A DNA stretch of 64,000 bases from positions 3,286,001 to 3,350,000 of the forward strand of contig NZ_CP110001.1 in NCBI RefSeq assembly GCF_025947185.1, in the 5' to 3' direction. The notes below the pieces were generated by a model, which worked only from the letters and a program-made list of their open reading frames with translations, searched no databases and was not told where the DNA came from. Source of the DNA: Flavobacterium sp. N2038 (lineage in GTDB: Bacteria; Bacteroidota; Bacteroidia; Flavobacteriales; Flavobacteriaceae). Made by a program: the position numbers and the translations under genes. Each line of letters begins with the position of its first letter. Within the stretch, counting starts at the first letter, position 1. Positions 51,748 through 60,997 of the stretch are shown piece by piece.

Positions 51748-53418
51748 TTGAATAAATCAATCTTTTTCATATTTATTGGTCTGCTTTTCTTAAGCGTTCA
51801 ATTTACTTTTGCACAGGCTCCCAAAAAAATCATTATCGAGAATGCCGATTTTTCTGATATCGATCAGGTAGCTGTGCCTGATGGTCTTTTATTAACCGGA
51901 AATGTAAAAGTAAATCACGATGGTGTTGTACTTACTTGTAATAAAGCGTATTTTTTTCAGAAAGAAAACTACTTAAAAGCATTTGGAAATGTACAATTAG
52001 TACAGGGAGATACTTTATTTTTGAACAGTAAATATGCTGAGTATAGCGGAAATCTAAAAAAAGCATTTGCAACAGGAAATGCGGTTATGACTTCGCCTGA
52101 TGCAACTTTGCAGACGGATACCATTAACTTTGACCGAAATGTTCAGGAAGTTTTTTATAATACCAAAGGTACCATTGTAAACAAAGACAATACTTTGATT
52201 AGTAAATCTGGTAAATACTATGTGACTCAAAAGAAATTTCAGTTCTTAACAGAAGTTACGATCACAAATCCTAAATATGTAATTAAATCAAATCACCTGG
52301 ATTATTACAGCAATTCAGGACACACCTATTTACTTGGACCTTCAACAATTACCAGTAAAGCAAATTACATCTATACTGAAAAAGGTTTTTATGATACCAA
52401 AAAAAATCTGGCGCACTTTTTAAGGAAATCTTATATAAAATATGACGACCGTCTCATAGAAGGTGACAGTTTGTTTTATAATCGAAATATCGAATTTGCA
52501 TCGGCAACCCGAAATGTAAAAATAACCGATTCGATAAATAAAGGAATTGTAAAAGGCCATTATGCTGAAATTTACAAACTAAAAGATTCCATGTTTGTAA
52601 CCAAAAGAGCGGTTGCCATCAATTTAGTTGAAAATGATTCGGTTTATATTCATGGTAAAAAATTAATGGTTACCGGAAAAGAAGGAGAAAGAATTTTGAG
52701 AGCTTACAATAATGTTCGTTTCTACAAAACCGATATGAGTGGAAAATGTGACTCTATTCATTCTAATTCTAAAACGGCTTTAACAAAACTGATTGGAAAT
52801 CCTATTTTATGGAATGGAGACAACCAGATTACGGGTGATGTTATGCATTTAATTGGTGATAATAACACCAAAAAACTGGATTCCTTAAAAGTCCTCAATA
52901 ATACCTTTCTCGTCTCGCGGGATACTCTCGGAACGGGTTTTAATCAGGTGAAAGGCCTCAATTTATTTGGGAAATTTAAAGAAGGAAAACTACATGATGT
53001 TGATGTTATCAAAAATACTGAAGTAGTTTACTATATGCGTAATGATCAAAAGGAGCTCATTGGTATTAATAAAAATGTGAGTAGTAAAATCAATTTGATT
53101 TTAGAAAACAATGCTGTAGAAACGATTACTTTTTTTAATAAAGTAGACGGAGATATATACCCTGAAGCTGATTTACCTGAAAATGCACGAAAATTAAGAG
53201 GTCTAGTCTGGCGCGGTGATGAACGAATCAAGTCTAAAGATGATATTTTTACTGCTGAAGATAACGAATTAAATGAGAAATTAATCAAAGAAGGAAAAGA
53301 TCAGGAAGCTAAAAACAAAGATGTCCCTTTAAAAGTCAGGAAAGAGACTTTAAATTACGACAAAAAGAAACCAACGGCTAAACCTGTTATAAAGACAAGT
53401 ACGAAAACCAAAAAATAG
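51748..53418 (+). CDS. OstA-like (LptA/LptD-related) LPS transport protein
   Basis: A 556-residue exported protein with signal peptide (MNKSIFFIFIGLLFLSVQFTFAQ) and long beta repeats of the OstA type: GNVKVNHDGVVLTCNKAYF, ALQTDTINFDRNVQEVFYN, TSKANYIYTEKGFYDTKKNLAHF, DGRLIEGDSLFYNR. The family binds LPS in the periplasm. It starts with TTG at 51748: the signal peptide begins there, an in-frame TGA stands about 18 nt upstream, and no ATG lies before residue 115. A lysine-rich tail (KKPTAKPVIKTSTKTKK) ends it. Confidence 0.88.
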   Translation: MNKSIFFIFIGLLFLSVQFTFAQAPKKIIIENADFSDIDQVAVPDGLLLTGNVKVNHDGVVLTCNKAYFFQKENYLKAFGNVQLVQGDTLFLNSKYAEYSGNLKKAFATGNAVMTSPDATLQTDTINFDRNVQEVFYNTKGTIVNKDNTLISKSGKYYVTQKKFQFLTEVTITNPKYVIKSNHLDYYSNSGHTYLLGPSTITSKANYIYTEKGFYDTKKNLAHFLRKSYIKYDDRLIEGDSLFYNRNIEFASATRNVKITDSINKGIVKGHYAEIYKLKDSMFVTKRAVAINLVENDSVYIHGKKLMVTGKEGERILRAYNNVRFYKTDMSGKCDSIHSNSKTALTKLIGNPILWNGDNQITGDVMHLIGDNNTKKLDSLKVLNNTFLVSRDTLGTGFNQVKGLNLFGKFKEGKLHDVDVIKNTEVVYYMRNDQKELIGINKNVSSKINLILENNAVETITFFNKVDGDIYPEADLPENARKLRGLVWRGDERIKSKDDIFTAEDNELNEKLIKEGKDQEAKNKDVPLKVRKETLNYDKKKPTAKPVIKTSTKTKK

Positions 53419-53540
53419 TATGCTGTTTTGGGTCGCAATTGTAAATTTACAAAACTTTGCAGACAACTGTATAAATCTTTGCATTTGTAGTACTCATAGA
53501 AAATCAGGCTTTAGTTATAAACTTAACTTAAGCCTAAAAT

Positions 53541-53582
53541 TAGAACCTTATAATCTCAGTACCTTTGCTACTTTGAACCTTT
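53541..53582. repeat. 8-bp-period repeat before the aminotransferase
   Basis: TAGAACCT, TATAATCT, CAGTACCT, TTGCTACT, TTGAACCT: five units in an 8-bp step ending six bases before the ATG. Confidence 0.7.
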
Positions 53583-53588
53583 AAAGAA

Positions 53589-54785
53589 ATGAATCCAGAT
53601 TTTATAAAATATCAGGCACAAACTTCTCCATATCCTTTAGGAATGGAAGTTTCACATGCCGTTGGCTCTTATATTTACGACACAAACGATAAAAAATATC
53701 TAGATTTTGTTGCCGGAGTTTCGGCTTGTACGCTTGGACATCAACATCCAAGAGTAAATCAGGCAATAAAAGATCAGTTGGATAAATATTCCCACGTAAT
53801 GGTTTACGGTGAATATTCACAAAGTCCGGCAGTACAATACTGCAAATTAATGGCCTCACTTCTACCTGAATCTCTAAGTAAAACGTATTTAGTAAACTCA
53901 GGAACAGAAGCTATTGAAGGCTCTTTAAAATTAGCAAAAAGAGTTACTGGTCGCAGTCAGCTTATCTCGTGTCACAATGCTTATCATGGAAACACAATGG
54001 GATCCATGAGCGTTATGGGATTTGAAGAACGCAAACAGGCTTTCAGACCTTTACTTCCGGATGTTGATTTTATTACCTTCAACAACGAAGAGGATCTGCA
54101 AAAAATAACTACAAGAACAGCTGCTATATTATTAGAAACTATTCAGGGTGGTGCCGGATTTATTCAGCCGGAAAATAACTTTTTACAGAAAGTTCGCAAA
54201 CGCTGTGATGAAGTTGGTGCTTTGATGATTGTTGACGAAATTCAGCCTGGTTTTGGAAGAACCGGAAAGCTTTTTGGTTTTCAAAACTATGATGTCGTTC
54301 CGGATATTGTGGTTATGGGAAAAGGTATGGGAGGTGGAATGCCGGTTGGAGCTTTTACAGCTTCGGCAGAAAAAATGGATCTTTTAACCGAAAATCCTAA
54401 ACTTGGCCATATAACAACCTTTGGAGGTCATCCTGTCATTGCGTCAGCTTGTTTGGCTACTTTGCAAGAATTAACTGAGACAAACTTAATGACAGACGCT
54501 TTAGAGAAAGAAAAACTCTTTAGATCGCTTTTGGTACATCCTTTGATAAAAGAAGTTAGAGGAAAGGGATTAATGCTTGCTGCAATGACCGAAACTGCAG
54601 ACATTACCAATCAGGTTATTTTGAACTGTCAGGATAAAGGTCTTATCTTATTTTGGTTACTATTTGAAGGGTGCGCCATTAGAATAACACCGCCATTAAC
54701 CATTTCTGAAGAAGAAATCAAAGAAGGTTGTGCCATCATTTTGAATGTTATGGATGAAATAATGCAGGCAGAGGCAGCAAAATAA
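53589..54785 (+). CDS. class III pyridoxal-phosphate aminotransferase
   Basis: A 398-residue enzyme of the ornithine/acetylornithine-aminotransferase type. The PLP lysine is in VVMGKGMGGGMPVGAF, with LVNSGTEAIEGSLKLAKR and MIVDEIQPGFGRTGKLFGFQ for cofactor contact, and TTFGGHPVIASACLATL. The substrate is not clear from the sequence; many members of this subgroup act on aspartate or omega-amino acids. It is preceded by an 8-bp-period array and is well separated from the next gene. Confidence 0.9.
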   Translation: MNPDFIKYQAQTSPYPLGMEVSHAVGSYIYDTNDKKYLDFVAGVSACTLGHQHPRVNQAIKDQLDKYSHVMVYGEYSQSPAVQYCKLMASLLPESLSKTYLVNSGTEAIEGSLKLAKRVTGRSQLISCHNAYHGNTMGSMSVMGFEERKQAFRPLLPDVDFITFNNEEDLQKITTRTAAILLETIQGGAGFIQPENNFLQKVRKRCDEVGALMIVDEIQPGFGRTGKLFGFQNYDVVPDIVVMGKGMGGGMPVGAFTASAEKMDLLTENPKLGHITTFGGHPVIASACLATLQELTETNLMTDALEKEKLFRSLLVHPLIKEVRGKGLMLAAMTETADITNQVILNCQDKGLILFWLLFEGCAIRITPPLTISEEEIKEGCAIILNVMDEIMQAEAAK

Positions 54786-55056
54786 GGAATAAAAAGATTT
54801 TAAGTCCATAATTAAAGAGTAATTCACTTAAATCAAAAAACAAATCATAATATTCTTTAAGAAGTGAACATTAATGATTTAACTAGTAAATAATAATCCA
54901 ATAATCTTTTATATATCAGAAGATTATGACTAAAAACAGAACGGAAATTCTGTCCATATTGTTAATTAAATTGTTCACAACAATTAGTTTTCCTTCCCCA
55001 CATCAATAATATGGTTGCCTAATTTTATAACAGGCTAATTTCAAATAAAACAAAGT

Positions 55057-56451
55057 ATGCAATTAAGCAACGAAGAAGAAGATTATAACCTATCCCTATC
55101 CAAATTTGAGTCTATGTTAAAAACTAACAAAGTGCTCTTTTTTGATTCTGAAGAATTTGAAGAAATTATTCTTCATTATTTAGATATAGGCAAGGCTAAT
55201 TTAGCAAAAAAGGCCTTAAAACTTGCATTAGACCAACATCCAAAATCTACAGGCTTAAAATTAGTACAAGTAGAAATGCTGGTTTATGACGACAAACTTG
55301 AAATCGCTGAGAAGCTTTTGAATGAGTTGTATGCAATCGAACCTAACAACGAGGAAATTTACATCCAGAAAGCCAATATCTGTTCTAAAAGAGATCAACA
55401 CGAAAAAGCGGTAGAATTGCTTAAAATCGCCCTGCAATATACAGACGATTATGCCGACGTGTACAACTTGATTGGAATGGAATATCTCTTTATGGATAAC
55501 CTTGAGATGGCAAAAGACAATTTTATTAAATGTCTTGAAGAAGATTTAGAAGATCAGTCAGCTTTATACAATGTGGTTTATTGTTTTGAGTTTTTAGATC
55601 AAAACCAGGAAGCCATTACTTATCTTAACGACTATATCAACAAAAACCCATATAGCGAAATCGCCTGGCATCAGCTTGGGCGCCTGCATTATGGCGTAAA
55701 AGAATATGAAAATGCGATTCGCGCTTTTGACTATGCAACCCTGATCGACGATGAGTTTTTGGGTGCTTTTATGGAAAAAGCCAAATCTTATGAGCGTTTA
55801 AAAAAATACAATGAAGCTATTGAAAGTTACAATCGTACAATAGAATTGGACGACGCAACTTCTTATGCTTTATTGCGAATTGGAAAATGTTATGAAAAAC
55901 TGGGAAATGCGGTAAAAGCGCTTCAGTATTATAACCAAACCGTTCATGAGGATCCGCTTTTAGACAAAGGATGGATTGCGATAACAGACTTTTATGTACG
56001 TCAGAAAAATTATCAAAAAGCATTATTCTTTGTTAATAAAGCATTGGCAATCGACAATCAAAATCGTTTGTACTGGAAGCGTTATGCAACCATCAATAAA
56101 CAAATGAACTTTTTTGAAGAAGCTGAATTTGGCTATAGAAAAGCAGTAGAATTTGGAGATTACGCTTTAGATACCTGGTTATTTTGGGTTGATATTCTTC
56201 AGTTTCTAGGTGAATTTGAAAGTGCAATTCAGACTTTATTACAGGCAACTGAATATTTTCCGGAAGAAAACGAAATAGAATATCGTTTAGCCGGCTTGTA
56301 TTTCATGATTCAGGACAATACAAAGGCAAAGTTTCATTTAAGCAATGCTTTGCGTTTAAACTTTGAAAATTACATCTTAATCGAAGATTTGTTTCCGGTA
56401 GTCTGGTCAAAAAAAATGGTGAAAAATTACATTGAAAAACACAGAAAATAA
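55057..56451 (+). CDS. TPR-repeat protein
   Basis: A 464-residue cytoplasmic protein made almost wholly of tetratricopeptide repeats of the normal 34-residue kind (LLNELYAIEPNNEEIYIQKANICSKRDQHEKAVELLKIAL and later units). It has an acidic N-terminus and no signal peptide. A scaffold role is likely. The next gene aroE begins directly after its stop codon, so the two are co-translated. The promoter-like TTG-N18-TAATTTC lies about 20-45 nt upstream. Confidence 0.9.
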   Translation: MQLSNEEEDYNLSLSKFESMLKTNKVLFFDSEEFEEIILHYLDIGKANLAKKALKLALDQHPKSTGLKLVQVEMLVYDDKLEIAEKLLNELYAIEPNNEEIYIQKANICSKRDQHEKAVELLKIALQYTDDYADVYNLIGMEYLFMDNLEMAKDNFIKCLEEDLEDQSALYNVVYCFEFLDQNQEAITYLNDYINKNPYSEIAWHQLGRLHYGVKEYENAIRAFDYATLIDDEFLGAFMEKAKSYERLKKYNEAIESYNRTIELDDATSYALLRIGKCYEKLGNAVKALQYYNQTVHEDPLLDKGWIAITDFYVRQKNYQKALFFVNKALAIDNQNRLYWKRYATINKQMNFFEEAEFGYRKAVEFGDYALDTWLFWVDILQFLGEFESAIQTLLQATEYFPEENEIEYRLAGLYFMIQDNTKAKFHLSNALRLNFENYILIEDLFPVVWSKKMVKNYIEKHRK

Positions 56452-57201
56452 ATGATAGGTATTCTAAAAAGACGATTTGGCTTATTGGGCCGTAATATTA
56501 GCTACTCATTTTCAAAAGGGTATTTTACAGAAAAATTTAGTGATGAGGTTTTTGCCGGCAACAGCTACGAAAATTTCGACATTTCTGAAATTGATCACCT
56601 TACCGGATTAATCAAAAACAATCCGGATTTAAAAGGGCTTAATGTTACGATTCCATACAAAGAGCAAGTCATTCCTTATTTAGATAAATTATCCAGAAAA
56701 GCACAACTTATTGGTGCTGTAAACACAATAAAGTTTACCAAAAGCGGTAAATTGAAAGGTTACAATACCGATTATTATGGCTTTAAAAAATCGTTAAAAC
56801 CATTATTAGAGCCACATCATAAAAAAGCACTGATTTTAGGCACAGGAGGAGCATCAAAAGGTGTTGCTTTTGCACTTGATGAACTCGATATTCCTTATGT
56901 TTTTGTGTCGAGAGAATCAAGAGAAAATATCATTGACTACAATTTAATAAACGCTACAACTTTTGATAATTTCCAAATTATCATCAATTGTACCCCCGTT
57001 GGAACAAGTCCTAATATCGAAGCTTGTCCTGATCTCCCTTATGAGTTTTTTACTGAAAAACATATTGCTTACGATTTAATTTATAATCCGGCGGAAACTC
57101 AGTTTTTAAAAAATGCCAAAGAAAGAGGTGCTGTAATTAAAAACGGTTATGATATGCTAATTTTTCAGGCAGAAAAAGCATGGAAAATATGGAACAAATA
57201 A
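56452..57201 (+). CDS. aroE: shikimate dehydrogenase
   Basis: Reduces 3-dehydroshikimate with NADPH in aromatic amino acid synthesis. The 249-residue protein has the substrate site LGRNISYSFSKGYFTEKF, NVTIPYKEQVIPYLD with the catalytic lysine at about 68, AVNTI, NTDYYGF, and the nucleotide-binding LGTGGASKGVAFALDEL. It follows the TPR gene with no gap. Confidence 0.94.
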   Translation: MIGILKRRFGLLGRNISYSFSKGYFTEKFSDEVFAGNSYENFDISEIDHLTGLIKNNPDLKGLNVTIPYKEQVIPYLDKLSRKAQLIGAVNTIKFTKSGKLKGYNTDYYGFKKSLKPLLEPHHKKALILGTGGASKGVAFALDELDIPYVFVSRESRENIIDYNLINATTFDNFQIIINCTPVGTSPNIEACPDLPYEFFTEKHIAYDLIYNPAETQFLKNAKERGAVIKNGYDMLIFQAEKAWKIWNK

Positions 57202-57260
57202 AAAAATAAAATGTGAAAGTATTTTTTTTTGTAAATTAGTCTACTCATTAGTAGATAGTT

Positions 57261-58013
57261 ATGAAAAAACAATTACTTTACTTTAGCATTTTTTTTCTTA
57301 TTACATCTCTTGCAGCAGCACAAGACGAAGATATTGACCGAAGCAATAGTCCGTTTGCTGAACCCCGATATCATTATTTTCTGCAGACTATTTTATTATA
57401 CAACGAATATTTAGATACCAAAAATGGCTCGTTTAATACCACAAACTTGCGTATTCTACAGCCAATAGGCAACAAAGCCTGGAATTTGAGATTTGATTTG
57501 CCTTTAATCTCAACTAACTCAAATTCCCTCAATCAAACCGGACTTGGAGATATAGGTGCCGGGCTTAGTTTTATCCCTTATTTCAAGAAAAACAACGGAA
57601 TTGGCCTCAGAACCCGTGTTATTTCAAACTCCGCAGTAGATCCAAGTTTTGGTACCGGAAAATGGGTCGTTATTCCAGCCGGTGTTTTTGCAAAATACTT
57701 TAATCGAAAGAAATTTTTATGGATTGCTACTGTCGAACATTCCCAAAGTTTTGCAGGATCAAGTAATCGAAGCGATGTGAGTGTAACATTGCTAGAAAAC
57801 AACTTTTTATGGTTTTTCGGTAAAAACTGGATTGCTACCGATGTAGCCTTTAGATATAATTATGTTCTGGATGGTTTTCAGAATAATGCTTTTATGGAAT
57901 TTGGTCGAAAAATTACCCCGACAAACTTAGTTTATGTACACCCCAGTGTAGCTTTTGGAGGTGAAAAATCATATAATTTCGGTATGGAAGTCGGACTTCT
58001 AATTTTATTCTAA
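57261..58013 (+). CDS. predicted outer membrane beta-barrel protein
   Basis: A 250-residue protein with a signal peptide (MKKQLLYFSIFFLITSLAAAQ) and alternating beta segments ending in a terminal aromatic residue (GMEVGLLILF), the usual end of an outer membrane barrel. Rich in YNYV, WIATVEHSQSF and similar strands. No named family is recognised; it may be a porin-like transporter. Stands alone. Confidence 0.75.
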   Translation: MKKQLLYFSIFFLITSLAAAQDEDIDRSNSPFAEPRYHYFLQTILLYNEYLDTKNGSFNTTNLRILQPIGNKAWNLRFDLPLISTNSNSLNQTGLGDIGAGLSFIPYFKKNNGIGLRTRVISNSAVDPSFGTGKWVVIPAGVFAKYFNRKKFLWIATVEHSQSFAGSSNRSDVSVTLLENNFLWFFGKNWIATDVAFRYNYVLDGFQNNAFMEFGRKITPTNLVYVHPSVAFGGEKSYNFGMEVGLLILF

Positions 58014-58185
58014 ATCGAGAGATTGTTGATTTCTTCTAAATTCATTTCTACTGTCATCGAAAAATCACAAAAGCATTATTTCTATCTTATCAATTAAAAT
58101 GACAAAAATTAACATATCATACTGTAAAGTTGAGGTAAACAATAAGAATTTCATCGTAAAATAGCGTATAAACAAACGATTTATT

Positions 58186-58215
58186 TTGTATTTAGAAACA
58201 CCTTTACTATCTTTC
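58186..58215 (+). promoter_or_regulatory. promoter of the DUF349 gene
   Basis: A -33 box TTG (58186-58188), 19-bp spacer and -7 box TATCTTTC (58208-58215, one change from TAnnTTTG), with the right spacing for Bacteroidota; it stands 35 nt before the ATG. Confidence 0.5.
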
Positions 58216-58249
58216 GCACTGTTAAAGTAAAAACCTTATACATTTAAAA

Positions 58250-60241
58250 ATGTTAGAAGAAAAGAATGATAACCTGCAAGAAGCAGACGGAAAATTAGGA
58301 ATCGAAATTACTGATTCTACTCAAGATGATGCAACTCAAACTGTGAGCTCTGATACTATTGACGAAAATGCCAATTTAGATTCAGACAGCAAAAGTGAAA
58401 TCACAGTTGATGCAGAAGAGAATAGTCATCAAACTGCATTAGATGCCATTATAAATTCTAATGCCGAAGAAAGTGAAGATGAAACACTAAAAGAACGCCA
58501 CGATATCCCAATGCAGGATTATCACACGTTTTCTATGGATTCACTTGTCGATGAACTAAAAAAACTGATTCAGACAGACAAAGTGATGTCTGTAAAAGAT
58601 CATATAGAAGAAATTAAAAAGTCCTTTTTATTACAATACAACCATCTTATTGAAGAGAAAAAAGAAGAATTCAACGCTTCAAAAGAAGATCCAAATGAAG
58701 AATTCGAATATCACTCTCCTTTAAAATCTAAATTTGATGAATACTACAATGTTTTTAGAGAAAAAAGAAATGTTCATTTCAAACATTTACAAACCAATCT
58801 AAAAACAAATTTAGATACCAGACTTGCTATTGTTGAAGAATTAAAAGAACTTATAAATCCTCAGGAAAACATCAAAGACACTCTTAAACATTTTAATGAT
58901 TTGAGAGAGAGATGGAAAAATGCAGGAGCAATTCCTAAAGACAAATACAATCACGTTTGGAATAATTATCATTTTCATGTCGAAAATTTCTACGATTATT
59001 TGCATTTAGACCGTGAGGCAAGAGATTTAGATTTTAAATACAATTTAGATCAAAAGCAAAAAATAATTGCGCGAGTTGAAGAATTACTAAATGAAACTGA
59101 TATTAGTAAAGCTTTCCGCGAATTACAGGATTTACACCGAATCTGGAAAGAAGATATTGGTCCTGTTTCTAAAGAACACCGTGATGTTATCTGGAATAAA
59201 TTTAGCGAACTGACTAAAAAAATTCATGATAAGAGAGAAGTTTTGTTTGAAAGCCAAAGAGCAAATGAGCAAAAAAATCTTGAAGTCAAAAAAGAAATCA
59301 TAGGCAAAATTGAAGTTTTGGGAACAGAGAAAGTAAACTCACATTCTCAATGGCTAATCCAGATTCAGAAAGTTGAAGAACTTAGAAATGAGTTTTTTGC
59401 TGCCGGAAAAGTACCTTCAGAAGTCAACGAAGAAACCTGGGCCGCATTTAAAACTTCTGTCAGAAACTTTAATGCTTTTAAAAACTCGTTTTACAAAGAC
59501 ATTAAAAAAGATCAAAACGATAATTTAAACAAAAAAATGGCTTTGGTTGCAAAGGCCAAAGAACTTCAGGAAAGCACTGATTTTAGCTCTACAACTCCGG
59601 TTATGAAGCAAATTCAAGAAGAATGGAAACAAATTGGTCATGTTCCTAAAAAATATTCTGACAAAATCTGGAAAGAATTTAAGGATGCCTGCAACCATTA
59701 TTTCGACAAATTAAAAGAGCATAAATCTGAGGAAAATATTGATGAAGTAGCTGCTTTTGATAACAAAAAAGCTTATCTGGATATTTTAAGAGCTTATCAG
59801 TTAACTGGTGATCATAAAACAGATCTGGATGCTATTAAAAAACATATCGAGAACTGGAAAGCATACGGAAAAGTGCCTTTTTCAAGACGTCATATTGAAG
59901 GTAAATTCAATAAAATTTTAGATGCTCTTTTTGAAAAACTGAGTTTAAGCAAAAAAGAAACTGAAATGATGCGTTTTGCTAACAGAATTGACTCTTTGTC
60001 CGACAGTAATGATACTCGTAAACTGGACAACGAAAAGATTTTCTTAATGCGAAAAATCGAAGAAGTACAAAACGAAATTTTCCAATTAGAAAATAATATT
60101 CAGTTTTTTACCAATACAAAAAATGCCAAAAAAGAAAATTCAATTGTTCTTGAGGTACGAAAAAATATCGCAATTCACAAAGAAAGTCTTGAAGTCTGGA
60201 AAGACAAACTAAAACAATTGAGAAACTTAAATCAGGAGTAA
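58250..60241 (+). CDS. DUF349-repeat protein
   Basis: A 663-residue protein with a disordered acidic N-terminus (about 1-95) and then at least five DUF349 repeats (about 110-560) of helical type, each with a pattern like RWKNAGAIPKDKYNHVWNNYH or EWKQIGHVPKKYSDKIWKEFKDACNHYFDKL. A long coiled coil ends it. The family is tied to ribosome-related or stress functions in some species, but is not well characterised. No membrane segment is present. Confidence 0.88.
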   Translation: MLEEKNDNLQEADGKLGIEITDSTQDDATQTVSSDTIDENANLDSDSKSEITVDAEENSHQTALDAIINSNAEESEDETLKERHDIPMQDYHTFSMDSLVDELKKLIQTDKVMSVKDHIEEIKKSFLLQYNHLIEEKKEEFNASKEDPNEEFEYHSPLKSKFDEYYNVFREKRNVHFKHLQTNLKTNLDTRLAIVEELKELINPQENIKDTLKHFNDLRERWKNAGAIPKDKYNHVWNNYHFHVENFYDYLHLDREARDLDFKYNLDQKQKIIARVEELLNETDISKAFRELQDLHRIWKEDIGPVSKEHRDVIWNKFSELTKKIHDKREVLFESQRANEQKNLEVKKEIIGKIEVLGTEKVNSHSQWLIQIQKVEELRNEFFAAGKVPSEVNEETWAAFKTSVRNFNAFKNSFYKDIKKDQNDNLNKKMALVAKAKELQESTDFSSTTPVMKQIQEEWKQIGHVPKKYSDKIWKEFKDACNHYFDKLKEHKSEENIDEVAAFDNKKAYLDILRAYQLTGDHKTDLDAIKKHIENWKAYGKVPFSRRHIEGKFNKILDALFEKLSLSKKETEMMRFANRIDSLSDSNDTRKLDNEKIFLMRKIEEVQNEIFQLENNIQFFTNTKNAKKENSIVLEVRKNIAIHKESLEVWKDKLKQLRNLNQE

Positions 60242-60263
60242 AATCTAAGTTTAAGCAAATTAT

Positions 60264-60303
60264 AAAAAGGTGTAATGAAAACATATTCATTACACCTTTT
60301 TTT
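60264..60303 (+). terminator. terminator after the DUF349 gene
   Basis: AAAAAGGTGTAATGAA pairs with TTCATTACACCTTTTT with a 6-nt loop and a T tract. Confidence 0.92.
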
Positions 60304-60435
60304 GTGCTCCAAAACTTTGATCAAGATGAACTAATACAGACTTACAACCTTTAGATTCGGTTCGTTCCAACAATTCCAACACAAAAACATAACAATCTAA
60401 TTAAGCTCTGCAAATCAATTTTATAAAATATTGTC

Positions 60436-60443
60436 TATATTTG
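60436..60443 (+). promoter_or_regulatory. candidate -7 box of the OsmC gene
   Basis: TATATTTG, full match to TAnnTTTG, 67 nt before the OsmC start. Confidence 0.4.
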
Positions 60444-60510
60444 ATAGATACTATAATTTTGATAATCAACCAAATAACAAATTCAATTATTAATTTTAAT
60501 AACTACGAAA

Positions 60511-60930
60511 ATGAAATTTACAAGAAAAGCGCACGCCAACTGGAAAGGAACCGGTATGGAAGGAAAAGGAACGATAACTACACAAAGTACAACACTGGAT
60601 AATGCTCAGCTATCATTTAAAACACGATTTGCAGACGGCGTGGGAACAAATCCCGAAGAATTGGTCGCAGCAGCACATTCAGGCTGTTTTACGATGCAAT
60701 TAAGCTTTTTACTAAACGAAGGAGGTTTCACTGCCGATGATTTAACCACAGAAGCTACAGTAACTTTTGAAGATGGCACTATAACTTTAATCCATTTAGA
60801 TTTAAAAGGAAAGGTACCTTCTATTTCTGCAGAAGAATTTGCAGCTACAGCCGCTAAGGCCAAAGAGATTTGTCCAATTTCTAAATTATTAAACACCACT
60901 ATCACTTTGTCTGCAGAATTGATTAGTTAA
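60511..60930 (+). CDS. OsmC-type peroxiredoxin
   Basis: A 139-residue protein with the two redox cysteines of OsmC/Ohr: one in AAAHSGCFTMQLSF at about residue 56 and one in AKEICPISKLLNTT at about 123. It reduces organic hydroperoxides in the cytoplasm. The fold and length match OsmC more than Ohr. Confidence 0.93.
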   Translation: MKFTRKAHANWKGTGMEGKGTITTQSTTLDNAQLSFKTRFADGVGTNPEELVAAAHSGCFTMQLSFLLNEGGFTADDLTTEATVTFEDGTITLIHLDLKGKVPSISAEEFAATAAKAKEICPISKLLNTTITLSAELIS

Positions 60931-60944
60931 AAAACAAAAGACAT

Positions 60945-60978
60945 AAAAAAAACCATCAGCCGTGGCTGATGGTTTTTT
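60945..60978. terminator. bidirectional terminator
   Basis: AAAACCATCAGCC and GGCTGATGGTTTT form a perfect stem with flanking A and T tracts between the OsmC gene and the convergent TPR gene. Confidence 0.95.
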
Positions 60979-60997
60979 ATTTACTCAAAAAGAGTTA

